In this document: positions 1 to 36,697 of the stretch, piece by piece
Layout of the letters: every line of letters starts with the position of its first letter
Position numbering within the stretch: the first letter of the stretch is position 1
NCBI GenBank assembly: GCA_943735955.1
Contig: OX030956.1
Span: 8,815,525-8,879,524 of the forward strand
Direction of reading: 5' to 3'
From: Piscicola geometra
Taxonomy: Eukaryota > Annelida > Clitellata > Hirudinida > Piscicolidae
Length of the DNA: 64,000 bases
Program-made: the position numbers and the translations under genes
The notes under the pieces: model-generated
What the model was told of the DNA's origin: nothing
The model's database searches: none
What the model saw: only the letters and a program-made list of their open reading frames with translations

Positions 1-696
1 GTAAAAAAGTTGATAGATTTAAATGCATCAACTGCGAAGGAAATAAATGATTTGAAAAAACTTGTAGGTGAATATGGCAAGGGAATTGATGAAATTACTT
101 CTGCTGATAAGTTGATTGAAGGATCAGTTGAGAAATTAAAAAAAGAAATGAGTGTCTCTTGGGCCTCGATTGTTGGCAGTGAGATTAAAAAGAGTGTTGA
201 TGGAGTCAATGTTGAACTCAAATCAATGAAGAAAGCCATAGATGCCTCAAGCGAAACAAAGGCTAGAGAGAACAATATCATTTTGTTTAATTTAAATGAG
301 AGCAATGTCAAAGGTCATGATAGAGATGCTATCATTGACCTGTTTAAAAAGATAACTGATGATACCATTAAAAATGATGATGTTTCGACAGTCACCAGGC
401 AGGGTAGACTTGATGAGGGCTCTGACAAGATCAGACCCATTGTTATTAGATTTAAGTCCCAAGCTTCCAAAACAATGGTTCTCAAAAATTCTCACAGAAT
501 TAAAACACTGCCAGGTGAGGTTGCTAAAGTAAAAATTTTTCATGATTTAACTCGTGAACAGAGAAATGAGTTCAATAAACTGGTGGATGAGGCAAAAGAG
601 GTAGTAAAAAATGGTGATGGTAGTTTTTTTACCCGGGTAATAGGTCCTGTAGGGAGATGGAAAATAGTAAAAATTTTGAAAAAATCAAATTTGTAA
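1..696 (+). mobile_element. LINE ORF1 (partial at window edge)
   Basis: First ORF of a non-LTR retrotransposon, open from the window edge, so its true start lies to the left. It ends in TAA at 694-696. The N-terminal part is lysine-rich and likely helical. The middle holds a block resembling the RRM-like nucleic-acid-binding core of L1-type ORF1 proteins, including ARENNIILFNL and RPIVIRFKS, and the C-terminal part continues with FHDLTREQR. ORF1 proteins of this type bind element RNA and act as nucleic-acid chaperones (family knowledge). It overlaps ORF2 by 40 bp in a different frame, which is common in compact LINEs and suggests translational coupling. No internal stop is seen. Confidence 0.8.
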
Positions 697-3527
697 ATTT
701 TGGACTTTTGAATATAAGATCTATTGTTTTTAAATATAATGAGGTTTATGAATTGATACATGAGGGGTTGGATATTTTTGTGTTGACGGAAACATGGCAT
801 GGATCACATGATGAAATTTCAGTACGGAAGGCAATGCCTCCTGGTTATAATTTTGTTGATTTTTTAAGACCACTTGATCCATTTCATGGTGGTTTAATTA
901 TTTATTATAAGTCTGTTTTCAAGTGTAAACGATTGGATTTACCTAAAATATCCACTTTTGAGGCTGTTGCTTTGAAACTTTTTTGTTATAAATGTGATTT
1001 TATTGTATTAGCTATTTATAGGCCTGGATCAGCACCAGTCTCTCCTTTATTTTTTACGGAACTCACTTTGGTTTTGGAAAATGTTTCAATTTTAGCGTCT
1101 CATCTTGTTTTAGCTGGCGATTTTAATGTTAGGGTTGATAGACCTGATCATCCGAATGCTGTCATGCTACATGATGTTTTTGAAAATTTCCATTTAATTA
1201 ATAGAGTAAATGAGCCCACTCATAATTTGGGTGGTGTACTGGATCTGATTGTGACTTCTTGTGAGCTGCCTGTTTCCGATATTAAAGTTTTTCCAAGTGG
1301 GATTTTTTCTGACCATGGTTTTATTAAGGTACGTCTGCCATTTGAAGTAAAACCTCCAAGGATTGCAAAAAAGCTTGTTCGATCTTGGAAACGTATGAAA
1401 GAGGATTTATTTGTCTCTTTAGTACTTGATTCTCCTATAAGTAAGCCATGTTCAAACAATGATGTTGATGAGCTGCTTGAACTTTTTAACAAAGAAATTA
1501 AAAGAATTGTAGATATAGTTGCGCCTCTTCATATGGCCAAGTGTAGACGAGAGCCAATGGCTCCATGGTTTGATGGAGAATGCAGGCAGGCAAAAAGAGA
1601 TTGTCGCAAAAAAGAAAGAAAATACAGGAAAACTTTGCAAATTGTTGATAAAAACAATTTTATCACTGCCTGTAGATCGAAAAATTGCCTTCTTGTAGGA
1701 AAAAGAAACTTATACTGGAAAAATCTTGTAGATGAAAATAGAATGAAACCAAAGCAACTTTGGAATATTATCAATAAACTGTTGTGTGATGAGTCGGATT
1801 TTGCTGATGCTGAGACTGATTTTTCTGCAAACACGTTTTTACATTTCTTTAGCAATAAGGTAGAAAGAGTAAGACAAGACACAGAAAATAGTGATGTAAA
1901 TGACAATTTGATGTTTTCTGATTCTGAGATTCCGGAGAATTATAAATTGTCAAGTTTTTCTATCTTAAGTGAAGACTATGTAATAAAAGTTGTTTTAGAT
2001 TCGCCAAATAAAACATGTTCATTGGATTGTTTACCAACATTTGTTTTCAAAAAATATATTAACTTGTTTTCAAAATTTTTAACAAGTTTTATTAATCTTA
2101 GTCTAAATTTGGGTAAATTTCCTAATTTATGTAAACATGCGCTAGTTGTTCCACTATTGAAAAAAGATGGCTCAGACATAAATAGTATAAATAATTATAG
2201 ACCGGTTTCAAATCTTTCTTTTATTTCAAAGTTAATTGAACGCATTGTAGCTAAAGAACTGTTAGAGTATTTGACCTTCAATAGTCTATTGCCTGTGTAC
2301 CAATCAGGGTACAGGCAGTTTCATTCCACTGAGACTGCTTTGTTACAAGTACTTTCTAGCTTATATGCAGCTATGGATAAAAATGAGACATCAATATTGG
2401 CATTTTTGGACATGAGTGCAGCGTTTGACTGTGTTGATCATAGTATTCTATTGGAGCGACTTAGTCGCAGTTTTGGAATAACTGGGGTTGTTTATTCATG
2501 GTTCGAATCATATTTATTTAATCGTTCACAACAAGTTTCTTATAAAAGTGAGTTGTCTGAAAATCAGATTATCACACATGGTGTACCACAGGGTTCTGTT
2601 CTTGGTCCGATTCTTTTTCTTTTGTATACTTCAGATGTTTTTAAAATTATTGAATCTTCTGGATTTTTGGGTCACTCATATGCTGATGATATACAGTTGA
2701 TCGTCAGTTGTTCCCCGTTTGAATTTCAGAATTCAATTGATAAGTTAGTAAAATGCTTATCAAATATCGATTTATGGATGTCAGCAAATCGATTGAAGTT
2801 AAATCAAAGCAAAACCAAAATACTACCGATAGGCACTTGGCAGCAGCTTTCTAGGATTGAGGTCGACCATGTTGTTATTGATGGCGAAGATATTGAACTA
2901 TCCTCTCAAGCAACTAATCTGGGTTTTATTTTTGATAAAAAACTTACAATGAATGAACACATTAAGCATTTGACCGGCACATGTTCTTATCAGCTGCGCA
3001 AATTAATGTCAATCAGAAGGTCATTAACTACTGCTACCACACAAGGTCTGGTACATGCGTTCATTCACTCTCGGTTGGACTACTGCAACAGTCTTTTTTG
3101 GGGTTTACCTGAGAGATCGATCGGTATGCTTCAGTCCATTCAGAACCGTGCTGCTAAAGTTGTAGTTGGCGCATACAAATATGACCACGTCACACCTATT
3201 TTTAAGGAACTCCATTGGTTGAGAGTGGATAAGCGAATTATTTTTAAGATATGCATGCTGATGTATAAGTGCTTAAATGGACGTGCACCAAAATACCTTA
3301 TGGATAGGTGCACTTTGAAAACCAACACTTTGCAACCCTATCGATTGCGTTCTGATGAGGTGAACTACTTGGCTGTTCCACCCACACGTTTAAAAATAGG
3401 GACAAGACAATTTTCTGTGTCTGGCCCTCTTGTATGGAACAGCTTGCCAAATCAATTGCGGCAGCCGGGCTTAACGGCTAAGATGTTTAATGATATGCTG
3501 AAAACATATTTGTTTTCACTGTCATGA
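657..3527 (+). mobile_element. LINE ORF2: endonuclease-reverse transcriptase (CR1/L2 type)
   Basis: An uninterrupted 956-codon ORF. An APE-type endonuclease fills about residues 15-230, with LNIRS, LTETWH (about 43), AIYRPG, AGDFNV (about 152) and SDHG (about 217). A reverse transcriptase covers about residues 480-760, with NNYRPVSNLS, FLDMSAAFDCVDH (about 580-592), HGVPQGSVLGPILF (about 637) and the catalytic YADD (about 674). The C-terminal region, with RLDYCNSLFWGLP and SGPLVWNSLP, is typical of CR1/L2 elements, and there is no RNase H domain. The ATG at 657 lies inside ORF1. The protein would nick target DNA and copy element RNA by target-primed reverse transcription. Full openness of both ORFs suggests a young copy. 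The family assignment to CR1/L2 rather than a sister clade is a judgement from motifs. Confidence 0.9.
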
Positions 3528-3793
<266 letters not shown>

Positions 3794-3799
3794 TTACAG

Positions 3800-6700
3800 G
3801 CAAGCAGATGCAAGGCTTCGGCAATGGACAATCACTTCAGGACACCTCTGCACTGGAGTGTGGCGCTAGGTGCTGCTGGTGATGATCTTTTCTGAATAAT
3901 AACAACAATAATAACCAGTTACATTGCCATAGTAACTATTATAATAATAAGTATTATCATCACCTAAACACCCGCTTCCCTCTTAGGCGATGCCCAGCTG
4001 ATAGCTCTGCTGCTCGACTTCAAGGTGGAACACAACAGTTCAGACCAGCTAGGAGCCACTCCCCTGCACTACGCTGCCCAGTACAACTCTCCCGTCAGTG
4101 TTCCTCTGTGGTTGTTGTTGCTGTTGTAGTTGTTGTTGTAGTAGTTGTTTCTGCTTGTTATTTCTTGCTTTGATATATTACTATTTAGAGGACTGATGCT
4201 AATTGTTATCGTTGTTTGCGTCGTCAGTCTCGGAAGACAATGGATTTGCATAGAAGCTTCAGCCTGTACAGCGTCTAATATGACTATAAAGGCCTTCTTT
4301 GAGTCTCTGCTACAGGTTGAACAAATAACGTTCCATTTAACAGCTGGTTGTCTTTTCTGCGAGAGTGCCTGTCACTGGCAAGCTGGTGAATCTTGTCATA
4401 AAGGAAAGTGCTTAAAACAGCTACCTTTGTTTTTATTGTGAATATTTGCATTTGCTTCAAAGCTTCGGTGATAGCTTGCCTAAAGTTGATGAAGCCTTGC
4501 AGATTCTATGGTTTAGTTCTGCAACTAGTCAGTGATTGACGAAATATTTTGGCATTTCTTATATCCGGATGTTTTTTTACTTATTCTAAAAAGACTGTGT
4601 TTCCGCATTTGATGGTGGTATGCCATCAGCCTGGAGCTTTCGTTGAAGAAAAGCTTTCGATTTTTCTTTAGTTCTGTAACAATGGGCTTCTCATCTAGTT
4701 CCATCATGGGTGGAAGAGTTTAAACTGTGGCAAGGGCTTCATCACTCACGTGATTCTGCTTGGAGTATAGGTCGGAGTAGTGTTCTACCCAGCGGTCCAT
4801 CTCCTGCACTTGTCGTCTATGATTGCACCAGTGGCAGACCTAAGTGGAGATGTGGTCTTCATGGTGCGACTTGTGGCTTTTAATTAAATGAGAAATGGCA
4901 ATTTCTCTCACTTTCGGAAGCAACCCCTGGTGCCACATGAAGCTTATGACTTATAACCAGTAACTGTTGCTTCTCTCTTGATGGTGAGTCTAAGGGAAAG
5001 GCAAAGTCGATACATCTTGAAACCATCAGCATCGCAGGAGTTGCTGGAATGACTTTGTGAGCAAAGTTAAGCCGTTTCAGGGACTCCAGATCTGACCTGA
5101 GGGTTGACTTCCTTAGTCTTTGATTAGCAAGGTAGCAGGTCCATAACCCTGGCTGGGAGACTGAAGAGTTATAATTTGTATAACTGTCGCAATCATTAAC
5201 GTAATCATCACCATAATCAGACTGAAGAGTTATAATTTGTATAACTGTCGTAATCATTAACGTAATCATCACTATAATCATCGTTTTTATAATTCATAAG
5301 GAGGTAGTGAAGGTGTTGTTAAGAGAGGAGAACTTCAGAGATGACGAACTTGACCTCGAGGGAAGGTCAGTAAGCCAAAACAATTCAATAATAATATTTC
5401 AAAAAGTAAATTCATTTAAAGTTTTTCACAATAGAATATCGCATAGAATGCAGAGCACAAAAAATGCATCACCAGATCCGCCTTATTGTGGGCGTGCAGT
5501 TACGGCAGCGATGACGTCATCAAATGCCTGGTTGCCATGGAGAAGACCGACGTGATGACGGTCGACAAGTCAGGAGCCAGTGGTTGGTGGCTGAAAGGGA
5601 ATGACTGTTTTGATGAATGCGTCTAAAATGAAAGGATGAAATACTATAGATGCTTCAACACTTTAATGCAGTCTCATGCACGCATGCTCCACAGCCCTGC
5701 ACATAGCTGCGTCAGGAGGTCACGTGAGCACTATGCAGTTGCTGCTGCAGTTGGGAGTGGCGATCGACGGCACTGACCACAGCAACCTCACCGCCCTCTC
5801 GGTTGCTTGCCAAGCAGGTGTGCATCCAGTGTTCTGCCTCCAAACCACCCAACATTGCTGCCAGTGCGGCTACTTTCTTCATCATAAGCTACATTTAATC
5901 GACTGACTGTTGGTATGATGGAATGTATCATGCGAAGAGTTGAAACATCTCTCTTTACCGTTTTATTTACTTTCCTTCACAGGCCAGGTAGAAGCGGTAG
6001 TGATCTTGCTTGCAATGGGGGCTTCTGTGGAAAGTTGTGACCAGGACGGATGCCTGCCCATTCACTGGCGTGTGCCTCCTTCATTCACTCCCTCGTTAAA
6101 CAGCACTATATTTAGAGTAAAAAATCTTCAAACTGCCAAGAGGTTTTTTAAGAGTTTCTTTCTCTCAACACCATGCAGGGCAGCTTTGGGAGGGAATGAG
6201 AAGGTGGTTGATCTGCTGCTAGAACGTGGAGCGCTTGTTGATGCTGTCGACTACTCTGGGTGATGATGATCATCTACATTTTATATCATATAAATACTTT
6301 ATATAAATTATATGTAGCAAGTAACGAATGATTACTAACTAGACTATTTACAAATTTAATGTTGTGTAACCTCAACTACCTCATGTAAAGTCTCCAACAC
6401 CACCTGCACTACAGAAGGTCTCCTCTGCACTGCGCCTCATACGCAGGCAACGTTGACTGTCTGCTCCTCTTGCTCGACAACCACGCTGACGTCAATGCTC
6501 TGGATGTCGAGGTGGTGGCAGGTGTTGGGAGTAGTGGCAGCAGCTTCCACTACTACTACCACACATTGTTACTACACCACACCCACCTTTACAACATATT
6601 TTTCTACTGCTACTACTACTACTATTACTATTACTACTACTACTACTACTACTACTGCTGCTACTACTATTACTACTACTACTATTACTACTACTACTAC

Positions 6701-7700
6701 TACTACTACCACCAGCACCACAATGCTACCACTACAGGGCAAGACGAGTCTGCACTGGGCGTGCAGTCAGGGCCACACAGCGGTGGTCAAGCAGCTGATC
6801 AAACACCAGGCGCTTGTTAACGTCAGAGATCTCACGGACGACAAGTGCATTTTTCACTTTCAATCTCACTCCACTACCAATTTAAGCATATTTTTTCAAC
6901 GTCCAATAATTTTTCATTAGTATTTTGAGATGCAACCATCCTAGGTACACTTGTCTGGACTACAGTCTCATGCATGGCCACAAGGAAACCAGCATCTTGC
7001 TGATGGAGAATGGATGCTTGTCCGTCACTGGTGGCTTTCCTCTAAACTTGACATTTTGTAGATTTATAAATAATAATTATGATTGAAATGAAAATTAAAT
7101 AAGTCATGGTTAAAGTACATGCATCTTCACCGACAACGAAATCCGCTTAGTTCGTCAGTGAAATTTCCGTGAAAAATTTGTTTAAAGATTTTAAATCTTT
7201 GCAGGTTTTAAAAATAACTAGTTTTATACTAGTTTCTTCGTAGTACATCGCTGAAGCCATCGATAAATAGATTTTTCACAAAAGTTTAAACCTCAATACA
7301 GTTTAAATAAAGGTTTTCTGTGAAAAATAAGGTGAAGAACAATGTTTGGTGATTGTCATTATATTAGAGTAAACATGGTGAAGTGAAAATACATTTTACA
7401 TGTTAAAATTAATCAATATAACTTTAGAAGAAGGGTTTTTAAACAGTGAAAATGTAGACTGGAGAGGGACAAATGTTTTCTATCTGTCGTTCAGCTGACC
7501 GATCCAAAGTTATAGTTTTTCGCCATCACTTTAATAACAAACATCAATAACTCGTCTGAATTAGCCTACGAATGCACGTTTGCTGCAGGAATCGAGGAGG
7601 AGAGTGCCTTGAGGATTCAGTCGTGGTACAGGAGTTGCCGAGGCAGGAGGGCCTTTCGTGGAGAGAAGAGGTTGCTCGAGAGACATGCTCTGCTCAGGAG
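3800..7700 (+). CDS. INVS: Inversin (nephrocystin-2) homologue, partial: ankyrin repeats plus IQ motif
   Basis: Inversin is a ciliary scaffold of the inversin compartment that links to Wnt and planar polarity signalling. Eleven exons can be joined: 3800-3869, 3987-4093, 5301-5365, 5476-5582, 5695-5817, 5983-6069, 6184-6259 (or from 6179), 6418-6511, 6738-6844, 6945-7030, 7589-7700. Each carries about one ankyrin repeat: [71 protein letters not shown]. The last gives an IQ motif, [17 protein letters not shown]. Repeat order and the step from the last repeat to the IQ motif match vertebrate inversin. Early repeats must lie left of the window, beyond the LINE. Reading through the last donor meets an in-frame TAG at 7720-7722, so the gene either ends there or continues into unseen exons; no C-terminal half was found. 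The acceptor of exon 7 is uncertain. Confidence 0.85.
4180..4900 (-). pseudogene. Degraded LINE reverse-transcriptase relic
   Basis: Inside an inversin intron, the minus strand reads, with stops and frameshifts, fragments typical of LINE ORF2 proteins: [11 protein letters not shown] (near 4770-4800), [15 protein letters not shown] (near 4665-4707) and a C-terminal piece resembling [14 protein letters not shown] followed by TIKTKVAV (near 4400-4520). The fragments lie closer together than in an intact element, so it is internally deleted. It is a dead copy of a family different from the LINE at the left edge. Confidence 0.6.
5159..5281. repeat. Tandem duplication, unit about 61 bp
   Basis: Two adjacent, nearly identical copies of a unit of about 61 bp containing GAAGAGTTATAATTTG, just upstream of an inversin exon at 5301. 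Only a few substitutions separate the copies, so the duplication is fairly recent. Confidence 0.85.
6604..6715. repeat. (TAC)n/(TAT)n triplet microsatellite
   Basis: Imperfect trinucleotide repeat of TAC with TAT and TGC interruptions, in the inversin intron between the exons ending at 6511 and starting at 6738. ORFs across it (poly-Thr or poly-Tyr) are artefacts. Confidence 0.9.
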
Positions 7701-8013
7701 GTGGGTGGTGTTGCTTGAGTAGCGTTTTTCATTGATTCAAGCATGGACATGTCTTCTAGTATGAGTTATGAAGGTCAATTATGCATTCGACAGAATGAAA
7801 GGAGCAGCGTGATCGAAATAACGAGTTCCAACAGTGCCTTCCATATAATATTACGTATCTAGACTGTTTTATGCAAATAGAGTTTTTTACCAGTCTTAAA
7901 TTACTTAGTTATTATTTTTACAAATCATTGAGTTCGTAATCTTGCCTGTTTTTCTTTTGGAATATCATGCAAACACGCAAAAATAATGATAAACTTCGCT
8001 CTCAATTATGAAC

Positions 8014-9603
8014 TAGAGGTCGGACCGGGTACCCGATCTGACCGGGTACCCGCGGGTACCTGCGGGACTCCCGCGGGAACGGGAATGAAAATTAATTTCG
8101 GGACGGGAAAAGTCGGGAACCGGGAATAGGTTTTCGGGACGGGAACGGGAACGGGAATCAACATTCAAAACGGGAACGGGAATCAACTTTTAAATCGGGA
8201 ACGGGAAAAACGGGAATAACAGTTATTGGGATTGGATTCTTTAACAATGATTTTTCAGCAAACTTCTAAGTATGGAAATCTTTATTTCATCGATACTCCG
8301 TACTTAAAATAAGTATCAAATGCAATAGAAATGTGTAACGAAGCCACCATTGCCAATGTCGAAATCTCCAACACTATATTTGAAGTTGTTATGATGAGTC
8401 AAAAGATTAGGGAGATTAGAACAAATGGGTGATGATGAACACTTTTCAGATGAAATCAAACTGGTCAGTTTTATTATTTTAATTTTATAAATAAATACTT
8501 TGAATTTGAATGATTAATTTCCAAATGATTGCTCAGTTGATCATTTCGACAAAAGAAAAGATGCCATTGATCTTATTCATATGACAGCATGTCTGTTGCA
8601 TCCCCAGTATGAAAGAATAATAGGGAAAAAGTTTGAGATAGAAGAGAAATAAATACCAAGACTTTCATTAGAAAAAATTTAATTCTATTTTGTACAGCCA
8701 GACCAAGCTGCAGTGCCGTTGAGAAAAAAAACAAATGATGGTTATTTAGACCTATTACCTTAGTTTTTATAACGTAAAAATTATAATAAAATCATTATAC
8801 TATCAAATTATACGAATGATTTTATATTTGCAGTTGTGGAGAATAAGAATGTTGTCAAAAAACATATTTCTAACATTATTGAAGAATTAATAATAATGAA
8901 CGAAGAAAAAAATTCAGAAGAGGATGAATTGTACAAATATTCACAATTACGTCCCAAAAAAATAGGAGAATATAAATATGTTTTATTTTATTGGAGTAAA
9001 ATGAGCAATTTAAAAATACTACAAAAAGTAGCCAAAATTTTGTTTAGTATATCTGCAAGTTATATTCCCTGTGAACGGAATTTCTCAATATGTGGTCGTT
9101 TAACTTCAGACCCAAAATCATCTCATTTGAAAGCTGAAACTCTTAACGGTTTAACCCGTGTGAAAAACAATAAAGACTTGGTTGAATTACTCAAAAACAA
9201 TGACTAACTTCAATACTTTCATTTCAAGAAATATTTGAAATTTAAATCGTGTTTTTTTTATTTTATTAAAAGAAATATTCTCTGACTTTCAAATAATAAA
9301 TGTTGAAAAATTTTAGAACAAGCAAGTTTGGAACCAGTGAAAACGGCAGCGAAAATGAATAAAAAACAAAAAGCTTTCGGGAACGGGTCGGGACGGGAAA
9401 AAAATTTCGGGAACGGGACGGGACGGGAATCAAAATTCTGATGTCCCATCGGGAACGGGACGGGACAGGTAAAAAAATGTCGGGAACGGGACGGGACGGG
9501 AATCAAATTTCTGATGTTCCATCGGGAACGGGACGGGACGGGAAAACAAATTTCGGGAACGGGACGGGACCGGGAATGAAAATTCGTCCATGTCCGACCT
9601 CTA
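8014..9603 (+). mobile_element. hAT-type DNA transposon, non-autonomous copy 1 (TSD TTATGAAC)
   Basis: A 1590-bp element with terminal inverted repeats TAGAGGTCGGAC and GTCCGACCTCTA. It is flanked by a perfect 8-bp duplication TTATGAAC (8006-8013 and 9604-9611), the hallmark of hAT insertion. Both ends carry GC-rich arrays of short CGGGAACGGGA-like units (about 8030-8220 and 9378-9580), probably subterminal transposase-binding sites. Between them is AT-rich DNA with a transposase remnant at 8836-9207. A second copy in the opposite orientation lies at 54120-55612. It sits downstream of the last visible inversin exon. Confidence 0.9.
8836..9207 (+). pseudogene. hAT transposase C-terminal dimerisation fragment
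   Basis: An ORF of about 123 codons inside the hAT element. Its last 70 residues match the hAT family C-terminal dimerisation region: FSISASYIPCERNFSICGRL followed by a conserved LNGLTRVKNN segment. The catalytic DDE-like core and the BED zinc finger are missing, so the copy cannot supply its own transposase. A matching fragment lies at 54447-54662 on the minus strand in copy 2. Confidence 0.75.
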
Positions 9604-9636
9604 TTATGAACCTCTATGCCAGAAACTTTTTTCTCA

Positions 9637-9827
<191 letters not shown>

Positions 9828-10232
9828 GTTTGTGCTACATCTGCTGGCTCTATTATAGGATGATGGATCTACTGACTGCATCCAATTTACTAGTTTCTTT
9901 AGTTTATATCTTTGAGACCCCCATCAAAAACACTTATGCTCGTGCGACTTTCCCTCCACTTACCATTCGGCTCATAACCTCCACACCCAATTTTTCCCCA
10001 AGTTGGCTACACTTCTTCATCATTTAGATTTATTACCTATCTCCTCTACACATGCTTTACCTATTCTTCCTACAATATCCTTCCCCTCTTATGTCCTGGT
10101 AACAAAGTCTGTCATAACCTCAGCTTCTCTTTCCCAGAAAATACTTCAGGCTGTTTCAGCATGTACTACGACATTTCTTACACTAGTCTCTACCCCCCAT
10201 ATCCATCTCCAAAACTTAGTCTGCAAAACCTC

Positions 10233-10990
10233 TTACTTCTTTCTCTCCTTAGCTGACCAACCAATTGCTGCAACACCTCGACGGAAAGCTATGAGTGACT
10301 TAGTTGAAGTTAGAGAAGAGGGTAAAGAATTCCATAAAAGAGGACCACAGTAAGAAAAAGAACGTTGAGCAAAAGAGTTTTTAACTGTCAAACGAAAATA
10401 ACGCTTAAAAGTAGATGATCTTAGACCAGATTTAGGGGGTCGTTTAATGAGATTTTTAAGATAAATTGGAGCAGTACAGTTATGAATTTTAAACATGTTT
10501 AGGCATATTTTAAAAATCACTCTAGATCTCAAAGGTAACCAATGTAACAAAAGAAGATAAGGAGAAATGTGAGAAAACTTAGGAGCACGAGCAACAAGAC
10601 GAGCAGCACAATTAAAGGCTTTATTTAAAGGAGCTAAAATAGCATCAGGGAGACCATAGTAAAGAGAGTTGCAATAATCAATTCTGGAGAGAACTAGAGA
10701 AGATACAAGAAACTGCAAAGTAGGATCATCGAGAAAAGGAAGAAGCTGTTTAATACGACGAATGTGGAAGTAACAAGATTTAGAGACAGATAGGTTTGAG
10801 GAGCTAAAGACAAGTTAGAATCGAAAATAAAACCAAGGCTACGAATGGAAGATGAAGGGTTTGACAAATCAAACTTTAACATATTTAAAAAATAATATCC
10901 AAGTGTATTAATTATTCTTGAACCTATCGTTTCTAAATATAACCTGTAAGTGAAAGATTGTTTGGGTTTGCATCCAAACTCTTTTGTCAT
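10233..10990 (-). pseudogene. CR1/L2-type LINE ORF2 C-terminal fragment
   Basis: Two overlapping minus-strand ORFs (10694-10990 and 10233-10718) cover the C-terminal part of a LINE ORF2: SRIDYCNSLYYGLPDAI, LHWLPLRSRVIFKI and SYCGPLLWNSLP. The same landmarks occur in the intact LINE at 657-3527, but the sequence is divergent enough to be another family. It is 5' truncated, lacks the YADD core and needs a frame change, so it is dead. Confidence 0.8.
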
Positions 10991-11173
10991 TAAACTAGAA
11001 GTATTTTGCAGTAAATTTATGCAAAACTATTGCACTCAAAGTACACTACAATGTGAATATCTACTTTGTCCTAAAACCTCTTTCCCCCTTGTCCACTTTT
11101 TGCTGAACTCCCTCTTCCTCCTTTTGTGTGAACGTCTTTTATGGATGGCCCCTAAACACGCTTCAAATAATCT

Positions 11174-12040
11174 TTAATCTCTTGCCTCTGCTATTTCACT
11201 AACCCGCCCTAACATTAAAAGGTTATCATCTGAACGCCTCCCTCTTCTAAACCCTCCCTGCGTTTCATTAATTATAAAATTACTTTCTGCCCATCTCTCC
11301 ACTCGTTCTTCCAAAATAATCATCATTAGCTTACATAAAATGCTGCTCATTGCTAGCGGTCGATAGTTCTTAATTTTCCGTCTCTCTCCTTCTTTATGAA
11401 TTAGGACGACCCGACTATACCTCCAACTTTTCGGTACCTCACCTCCTTCTAATATTTTATTAAACCAATTCCTCACCTCTTCTCTTTCTCTTCATTTCAA
11501 CGACTTCATCAACTCTCCACTTACCCCCCCTTCATCCGCAGCTTTTCTTAGTTTAAGTTTTTTCAGTGCCCGTTCAAATTCATTCTTACTGATGCTTCCT
11601 TCATCCTCCATTTGAGAGTATTGGAGATAAAAGACAACCCTGTCTAACTCCACTTATGCATGTAACCCATTCTGTCTCCAAATCCCCCAACACAAGCCTC
11701 ACTCTGTTCTTTTAATCTCCCTCAACATCCTTAAAGTTCTTCCACCCATTCCCATTTTTTCTAACACCTCGGACAGTTTGCCTCTGTTACCCTATCGTAT
11801 GCTTTTTCTAAGTCTAAGCTTGCTACCAATAATCTTTCCCCTCTTGTCTTTGCAATTTCAACAACCCGCCCTAACAAAAAAGTTATCATCCGAACGCCTC
11901 CCTCTTCTAAACCCTCCCTGTGTTTCATTAATTATACAATTACTTTCTGCCCATCTCTCCACTCGTTCTCACAAAATAATTATCATTAGCTTACATAAAA
12001 TGCTGCTAATTGCTGACGGTCTATAATTCTAAAATTTTCT
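11174..12040 (-). pseudogene. Two reverse-transcriptase fragments in tandem
   Basis: At 11174-11476 the minus strand reads a reverse-transcriptase segment with KSWRYSRVVLIHKEGERR, NYRPLAMSSILCKL and ETQGGFRRGRRSDDNLL. A second, more degraded copy of much of the same segment lies at about 11790-12040. The pair suggests a local duplication or two truncated insertions of one non-LTR family. No endonuclease or YADD box is present. Confidence 0.7.
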
Positions 12041-12180
12041 TTGTGAGTATATGTAGTTATAGTGATAACTGTCCAAAGATAGCGATTAACGATTATTTCA
12101 AAAATAAATTGATGAAAGAGGAGTATTCAACAGCGATTAATTAACGTAAAGATATTGAAAATAAAGAGGGGGGCCCGTGG

Positions 12181-36697
<24,517 letters not shown>

